This document shows, piece after piece, positions 47,044 through 52,010 of a DNA stretch of 52,010 nt. The stretch comes from Rubripirellula sp. (GTDB lineage Bacteria; Planctomycetota; Planctomycetia; Pirellulales; Pirellulaceae): assembly GCA_022425745.1 (NCBI GenBank), contig JAKMEW010000107.1, positions 1 through 52,010 on the forward strand, in the 5' to 3' direction. Every line of letters begins with the position of its first letter. Position 1 is the stretch's first letter. The notes beneath the pieces are model-generated. The model did not search any database. It had not been told where the DNA came from and worked only from the letters and a program-made list of their open reading frames with translations. The position numbers and the translations under genes were made by a program.

Positions 47044-48420
47044 TCAATCGCGAGTGGATTGTGGTTCCCCTTGTGGAAGGCTGGTTGGGGATGGTTTCAG
47101 CGTCGCAAGCTCGTGAACATCAATTGTTTGTTTGGATTGACGTAGTTGACGCGAGCGTTCTGCCGCTTTGGATGTTGAACGCATGATGGCAAGGCTAGCT
47201 CCGATACCCAGGCCGATTGCCACTGCAATGGAGAGTAGCATGGAGCCATCTCCTGATGTTTCTGCTGCACTGACCTGTGGGATGTCAGTCGAGTCGGTGG
47301 GGGCGAGACGGATTTCCCCCACGACCACAGGAGCGAGATCAGCTCCGATTCCCGACTGATAGGATAGTCGCTTCAGGTAGCGACCTGTGATGCTAAGTTC
47401 TGGAGGATTGCTTCCGAGGTCATTCTGGTTTTCTAGGCCTTCAATGATACTTGGGACGGACGGGACAATTGCAACGAGGGGGCGATTGACACCGTCTAGA
47501 GGTTGGAGCCAGATCTGCCAATAGCTGGGAATCTGATACGGGTTATTCGGAGTTTCAATTCGATCGACCCTTGCCACCAACCCTCTGATTTGCACCCACT
47601 GATTCCGATAGACATCCGGCTGTTGCAGTAGCGGTAAAACGCCAATTTCAGGGATGTTTTTTCGAGGAGCTCCATTCGCTTGGTGCAGAAAGCTGTACAG
47701 GCTGTCAAAATCCCCCGATCGCCAGACACTGCCATCCACAACCCGGCTGTTTGCCTTGGTATCGAGAGCCTGAAGTAAGGCAAGTCGCTTTAAGTCGAGC
47801 GGGTTCCATCTGGGAGAGAGTTCCAACGAGGGCGGGGAGTGATCAGTGTTCAGATTGGCTTCATTGTTCAGGTCGTTGTCCTTCGGTTCGGTGACCGGCA
47901 AGGTGTCTATCGCAGATCGCCACAAAGGAATCACCTTTTGTCGTTCGCCACTGTTGTCGTTGGCAGCGATCTGCTTGAGTTGATCCCGTAGCAATTCGAC
48001 ACTCGATGGCACGGTCGCCGCAGTTTTCCCAGACTGCCAGTCCAGTAAGGCCTGAAGCCAGAGTTGCTGATCGCTTGCCAGCAAAGAGCTGGCTAATTCG
48101 CGGGCGATTTCTCGATCTTCTCCCGAGAAGTATTCCGAAGCGAGTAGGTAATGACGTTGTTCAGCTTGGTTTTTTGTAATTTGCAACGATTTGGCACTCG
48201 GCGAGCCAGTCGGGCCGTCATTGCTTTTTGCAGTTTCGGTCTGCGAGGGATCAAAGAAAGTTTGGTAGACTGTCGGCTTGGCGGCCTGTCGCATGACAAG
48301 CAGGACGAGTGCCAACCCTAAGCAGAGGCGAATGATGCGTCGAAAGTTCTCGGTCGATCGCTGACGCTGGTTTTTGGGTCGATAAAGACTTTCGCGATTT
48401 AGTTGTGAAGGGATTCGCAT
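47044..48420 (-). CDS. Membrane protein of unknown function, paired with its downstream neighbour
   Basis: I do not recognise this 458-residue protein. An N-terminal basic stretch precedes one helix (RLCLGLALVLLVM, about 31-43), an extracytoplasmic helical part follows to about 190, then an OB-fold-like domain (NQWVQIRGLVARVDRI, then YWQIWLQPLDGVNRPLVAIV). A motif ITGRYLKRLSYQSGIGADLAPVVV comes before a C-terminal helix (MLLSIAVAIGLGIGASLAIM) and a basic tail. The architecture matches the downstream gene product, with which it probably forms an operon and perhaps a complex. It diverges from a secreted TPR-like gene; the two share the short region 48421-48586. Confidence 0.75.
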   Translation of the reverse strand: MRIPSQLNRESLYRPKNQRQRSTENFRRIIRLCLGLALVLLVMRQAAKPTVYQTFFDPSQTETAKSNDGPTGSPSAKSLQITKNQAEQRHYLLASEYFSGEDREIARELASSLLASDQQLWLQALLDWQSGKTAATVPSSVELLRDQLKQIAANDNSGERQKVIPLWRSAIDTLPVTEPKDNDLNNEANLNTDHSPPSLELSPRWNPLDLKRLALLQALDTKANSRVVDGSVWRSGDFDSLYSFLHQANGAPRKNIPEIGVLPLLQQPDVYRNQWVQIRGLVARVDRIETPNNPYQIPSYWQIWLQPLDGVNRPLVAIVPSVPSIIEGLENQNDLGSNPPELSITGRYLKRLSYQSGIGADLAPVVVGEIRLAPTDSTDIPQVSAAETSGDGSMLLSIAVAIGLGIGASLAIMRSTSKAAERSRQLRQSKQTIDVHELATLKPSPTSLPQGEPQSTRD

Positions 48421-48586
48421 TGGAGGTCCGAAAGAATCAGCTATGCTTGAAGGGTGACTGATGCCGCTCTACTTTACTGCTACTCGGAGACCGAGCACAA
48501 CGCGTTCGCTTGTGTCTGTTCACCTGAGTAGTCTCGGAGAACGTTTCTTTTTGTCTTTTCTTATTCTTACTTACCGCCGACTTTCC

Positions 48587-51500
48587 ATGCTTAAGTTTTT
48601 CTCGTCTCTGCCGAGATTCCCGTACGGCTTATTCATGACAGCAACGGTGCTGGTCGTTTCGGGATCCAGTTTCCACGCGTGCTTTGCTGGCGAACCCGCC
48701 GCTGATTTTCTCAAAAGGTTGCGAGCGGCGGAATACTTTGACACTGCCATTACCTATTTGGACAGACTGGACCAATACGCAGGTGTTGAGCCAACGATGC
48801 TTGATGCGATCGCGTTGGAGAAGGCACAGACATTCATTGATGCTGCTGGTGCGACACGCAACGCAGAGAATCGAGATGAATTGTTGCGCAACGCGGAGAC
48901 CGCATTAACCGAATTTCTGAAGCAATCATCTCACCCCAGAGTTCCTGAGGCGAGAATGCAGCTTGGAAGACTTCAGATGGTGCGTGGCTTGCAGTTGATG
49001 GCGACAAAGCCGGATGAAGCAAAGCGAAGTATGGCCCGTGATTCTTTTATGGCGGCAGCAGGAACCTTTGACCTGATTGTTAATCAGCTGCGTGAGACTT
49101 TGAAGGACATGCAGGGTGCTAAGATCGATGCGGATCAGAATCCTGAACAGGCTGCACTTCGGGATCAGTACCGCGGTGAGTACTTGCAGGCGATGAGTAG
49201 TTCTGGTGATGCCCGATACGAGGCTGCCATGACTCATGCAGATCCTGCTAAGGACGGTAAGTCTTTGCTCGAAGAGTCACTTGCTACCTACATGGACCTT
49301 AGCGAGAAGTACGACTCCTACGTTCAGGGTGCGTTGGCGATGGTGCAGCGAGCCAAGGTGCAAAAGACGCTCGGGATGACAGAGCAAGCCTTGGACAGTT
49401 ACATGCGGATGCTTGAACAGCCAGAAGCCGAGCCCCTTCGAGTCGCAAAGTTTGAGGCGGGTGCTGGCATGATCGATTTGATGCTTTTGGAAGATCCTCC
49501 GCGTTATCAATCGGCGATCGATCGCGGGGAGCAGCTCAGCGAAGGTTCAAGGCCCAACGAAAGAAACTTGCCAGCATTGCAAGGCTTGCGATTGGAATTG
49601 GCAAAAGCCTATCTCGCCAAATCAAAAGATGGTGAAAAGCAGAAACCGGCGGATGCCAAGCGAGCCGAGTCCGATGGCCGTCAGCTGTTGATCCGTGTGA
49701 GCAAGGTTCCCGGTGAGTTTGCTGAAAAAGCCAACGCCATGCTATCTGACATGGGAATCAATCTTTCAGAAGTTGCTGATCTGCCGACTGCCGAAGATCC
49801 TGAAAGTCTCGTCTCTGCACTGGATGACGCGAGAGAGTTGCTATCTGTGTTGGACCAACTTGAGCAATCCATTGAACTTCTCAAGGGGCAGGCCAGTCCT
49901 TCGCAGGAGACGAAAGATCAGATCGCCCAAAATGAAAAGCAGCTTGCAGATTCACGCTCGCTCGCCATTCAATTATTACGGCGGGGATTGTCGCTCGTTT
50001 CCATCGACAGCGATAACGAGATGGTCAATCAAGCACGGCAGATGCTCGCCTACCTGCTCTACCAGCAAAAACAGTATCGAGATGCGTCGGTGGTGGGTTT
50101 GTTTTTAGCGTTGAATGCTCCCAGTTCAGATGCCGGGCTTCGAGGTGGTTTGGTTGCCTTGAATGCACTGCAGTTGCAACTTTCGGAGGACCCCGAGAAT
50201 CAACTGGCGCTTTCGCGGCTAGAAGAGCTAGGTGCGTTTCTGACAAAAACTTGGCCGGACGAACCCGATGCAGCGGCCGCGCAGGGTGTATTGATCAAAC
50301 TTGCTTTGCGTGCAGACCGATGGGGGGACGCTGGGAAGTTGATTGCCGCGATGCCTGCCGGTGGTGAAAAGGCTTCATTTCAGAGGCTCATGGGGCAACT
50401 GCTTTGGAATAAATCAATTCAAACTCGCCAGGATGGTGATGAGGAGGCAGCCGGTCGTTATCTCGATGATGCAGCAAATGAACTTCAGCAAGGTCTTGCT
50501 GGTGTCGCAGCAGGTTTGGCTGACGGTGAGGCGATGAAGGCGGCTCTAGTACTCGCAAAGGTTGCTTTGAAGCAGGGGCGTATCCAAGTTGCTTACGACA
50601 CACTTGAGAACGAGACATATGGACCGATTTCCCTTCTGGAACGCCAAGGCGCACCAGACGACAGTTTTCCGGCGGATTTATATAGTGTGCAGCTCCAGGT
50701 GCTTGTTCAGCAGATGACCGCTGAGGGAGAAGATACGACCGCACTGCTGAACGAAGCGACCGCCGTGATGGAGAAGCTTCGGGAAAGCATTCAAGGCCCA
50801 AATTCACAACAGGAATTGACTCGGATCTTTATCCTAATGGCGAGGGATATCCGAGATCAGTTGCAGGGTGCAGGACCCGCGCAAAAGGCAAAGCTGATTG
50901 ACGCATTTCGGGTCTTTTTGGACAGGATTACTGGAACCACGAAAGATGTTGCCACGCTTCAGTGGGTCGGGCAGACTCTGATGGACCTTGCCGAAGCATC
51001 AATGACTGCGAGCGGTCAGCAGGCAAAAGCACAGACCAAGAGTCTTCTTGAATCAGCAAGTGCGACCTTCCAAAGCCTAAAAGATCAGGAAGGTGGAGAC
51101 ACGTTAGTTGTCAGGTTTCAGGAAGGTAAGGCTCTTCGATTGTTGGGTGAATACTCCAAATCGCTCAAGGTCTTTGAGTCCTTGTTGAAGGAAAAAGCAT
51201 CCATGCTTGATGCTCAGGTTGAAGCGGCACTTGCTTACGAGCAGTGGGCGGCAACCGCGCCCCCCGCGGTTCAGTCACGTGTTTACCAAGCGGCTTTGGC
51301 TGGGGCGCGACCGGATGCGAACAAGAAAAACGTGATTTGGGGTTGGGGTAAAATCTCTCAGGAAACCAGTCGTAACCCTCGGTTCAAAGCACGGTTCTTT
51401 GAAGCAAGGTATCACGTTGCACTCTGCAGATTCTTGGCGGGCAAGGCTGAAGGAAATGCAGCGAATAAGAAGTTGCTCATGGAAAAGTCTGTCACTGACA

Positions 51501-51625
51501 TCACACGCGTTGCTGCTCTCTATCCGGACTTGGGGGGAGTTGAGCAGAAGAACCAATTTGACGCTCTGTTGAAGTTGATTCAAAAAGAACTTGGACAACC
51601 GCAGGTCGGCTTGGCTACCAAATAG
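48587..51625 (+). CDS. Large secreted TPR-like repeat protein
   Basis: The 1012-residue product has a signal peptide (FMTATVLVVSGSSFHACFAGEP) and is then almost entirely alpha-helical, with TPR-like repeats. Examples are FLKRLRAAEYFDTAITYLDRL, LLEESLATYMDLSEKYDSYV, RAKVQKTLGMTEQALDSYM and VRFQEGKALRLLGEYSKSLKVFE. Such proteins act as periplasmic or envelope scaffolds; no enzyme domain is visible. The frame is open from 48461, but ATG 48587 (MLKFFSSLP) gives a normal signal peptide. It diverges from the two unknown membrane proteins. A second secreted protein starts 125 bases after its stop, in the same direction. Its partner and role are unknown. Confidence 0.82.
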   Translation: MLKFFSSLPRFPYGLFMTATVLVVSGSSFHACFAGEPAADFLKRLRAAEYFDTAITYLDRLDQYAGVEPTMLDAIALEKAQTFIDAAGATRNAENRDELLRNAETALTEFLKQSSHPRVPEARMQLGRLQMVRGLQLMATKPDEAKRSMARDSFMAAAGTFDLIVNQLRETLKDMQGAKIDADQNPEQAALRDQYRGEYLQAMSSSGDARYEAAMTHADPAKDGKSLLEESLATYMDLSEKYDSYVQGALAMVQRAKVQKTLGMTEQALDSYMRMLEQPEAEPLRVAKFEAGAGMIDLMLLEDPPRYQSAIDRGEQLSEGSRPNERNLPALQGLRLELAKAYLAKSKDGEKQKPADAKRAESDGRQLLIRVSKVPGEFAEKANAMLSDMGINLSEVADLPTAEDPESLVSALDDARELLSVLDQLEQSIELLKGQASPSQETKDQIAQNEKQLADSRSLAIQLLRRGLSLVSIDSDNEMVNQARQMLAYLLYQQKQYRDASVVGLFLALNAPSSDAGLRGGLVALNALQLQLSEDPENQLALSRLEELGAFLTKTWPDEPDAAAAQGVLIKLALRADRWGDAGKLIAAMPAGGEKASFQRLMGQLLWNKSIQTRQDGDEEAAGRYLDDAANELQQGLAGVAAGLADGEAMKAALVLAKVALKQGRIQVAYDTLENETYGPISLLERQGAPDDSFPADLYSVQLQVLVQQMTAEGEDTTALLNEATAVMEKLRESIQGPNSQQELTRIFILMARDIRDQLQGAGPAQKAKLIDAFRVFLDRITGTTKDVATLQWVGQTLMDLAEASMTASGQQAKAQTKSLLESASATFQSLKDQEGGDTLVVRFQEGKALRLLGEYSKSLKVFESLLKEKASMLDAQVEAALAYEQWAATAPPAVQSRVYQAALAGARPDANKKNVIWGWGKISQETSRNPRFKARFFEARYHVALCRFLAGKAEGNAANKKLLMEKSVTDITRVAALYPDLGGVEQKNQFDALLKLIQKELGQPQVGLATK

Positions 51626-51750
51626 CGATTTGCATTAGAGAAATCGGTTAAGGAGTGATTCAAAGCAACAGCTGCAAGTCACTACCCCGTTTTCTTTGGA
51701 CCTATCCTTGATAATTCCCTTGGATTTTGAACCTGAAAAGATTGAGACAC

Positions 51751-52010
51751 ATGAACTCCTGCTTCAAACCCAACCTTTTTCGATTCTTGCCATTGATCTT
51801 GTTGTCCATGACAACTCAGGTCTTCGCGCAGCTCGATCGCGTGTATGACAAGGCGGAAGACAATGTCAGCGGCACTGTCGTAAATGTCTCTAAAGACGGC
51901 GTATCGCTTAAGCGGGGCGATAATAATCAAGAGTTTCAAGCGGGTCAGATCCTAAAGATCTTATTTGAAGGTGATCCGCCCGCGCTCACAAAGGGGCGTG
52001 AGTTTGCGTT
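51751..52010 (+). CDS. Secreted protein of unknown function (partial, 3' end outside window)
   Basis: An ATG at 51751 opens a frame that runs to the window edge (86 complete codons). It begins with a signal peptide (MNSCFKPNLFRFLPLILLSM, then TTQVFAQ with a likely cleavage after AQ or FA). A beta-rich stretch follows (NVSGTVVNVSKDGVSLKRG, then FQAGQILKILFEGDPPAL). AACCTGAAAAGA upstream is a weak ribosome site. It follows the TPR-like gene by 125 bases on the same strand and may be cotranscribed. Too little is present to assign a family. Confidence 0.7.
   Translation, partial: MNSCFKPNLFRFLPLILLSMTTQVFAQLDRVYDKAEDNVSGTVVNVSKDGVSLKRGDNNQEFQAGQILKILFEGDPPALTKGREFA

Overview
The window looks like chromosome from a planctomycete, most likely a Pirellulaceae/Rhodopirellula-type bacterium. 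The pointers are a giant PVC-type propeller/HEAT/cytochrome c/DUF1080 fusion, a second DUF1080 gene, two FG-GAP (VCBS) proteins flanking a multihaem cytochrome-TPR protein, several long secreted TPR-like or unknown proteins, moderate GC, many GTG starts and weak Shine-Dalgarno sites. I saw no insertion sequences, phage genes, CRISPR arrays, tRNA or rRNA genes.

Layout. 1-1162: 5' part of a cardiolipin synthase gene (minus), cut by the window edge. 1447-5768: pyruvate dehydrogenase aceE-aceF (minus) with a clear terminator. 6366-7665: ferritin-like gene and an atypical SDR. 7735-9261: trpE (minus), with a strong palindrome upstream. 9820-11408: mcsA-mcsB, the protein-arginine kinase pair, behind a near-consensus promoter. 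11573-12136: ECF sigma factor. 12198-16999: two divergent DUF1080 genes. 17157-22548: nitrilase-family amidase, soluble transhydrogenase, trpS and a CstA-family transporter. 22794-28112: thioredoxin reductase, an Nramp-like transporter, asnS and a GluQ-type synthetase. 28115-30720: ketoglutaric semialdehyde dehydrogenase and an FAH-fold sugar-acid dehydratase (minus). 30761-39635: the FG-GAP / pentahaem cytochrome-TPR / FG-GAP-ASPIC cluster. 39743-42063: pyrB with a catalytically dead dihydroorotase (minus). 42315-44133: DUF423 protein, response regulator and a dead alpha/beta hydrolase (minus). 44291-45238: malate dehydrogenase. 45407-45484: hairpin-forming tandem repeat. 45534-48420: two related membrane proteins of unknown function (minus). 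48587-52010: a secreted TPR-like protein and the start of another secreted protein.

Working together. Central carbon metabolism is well represented: PDH E1/E2, malate dehydrogenase, transhydrogenase and the last two steps of a non-phosphorylative sugar-acid pathway ending in 2-oxoglutarate. PyrB with an inactive PyrC homologue is probably an aspartate transcarbamoylase holoenzyme. McsA/McsB imply arginine phosphorylation. The cytochrome/FG-GAP cluster is the best candidate for an undescribed envelope system: a membrane haem-b-like domain, five c-haems and TPRs on one polypeptide, flanked by two membrane-anchored propeller-like proteins. A recurring theme is enzyme folds without catalytic residues: an SDR with Phe for Tyr, an alpha/beta hydrolase with Gln for Ser, a dihydroorotase without metal ligands, and an Nramp-like protein without the metal-site motifs. 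All assignments come from reading the translated sequence by eye; no database search was run.
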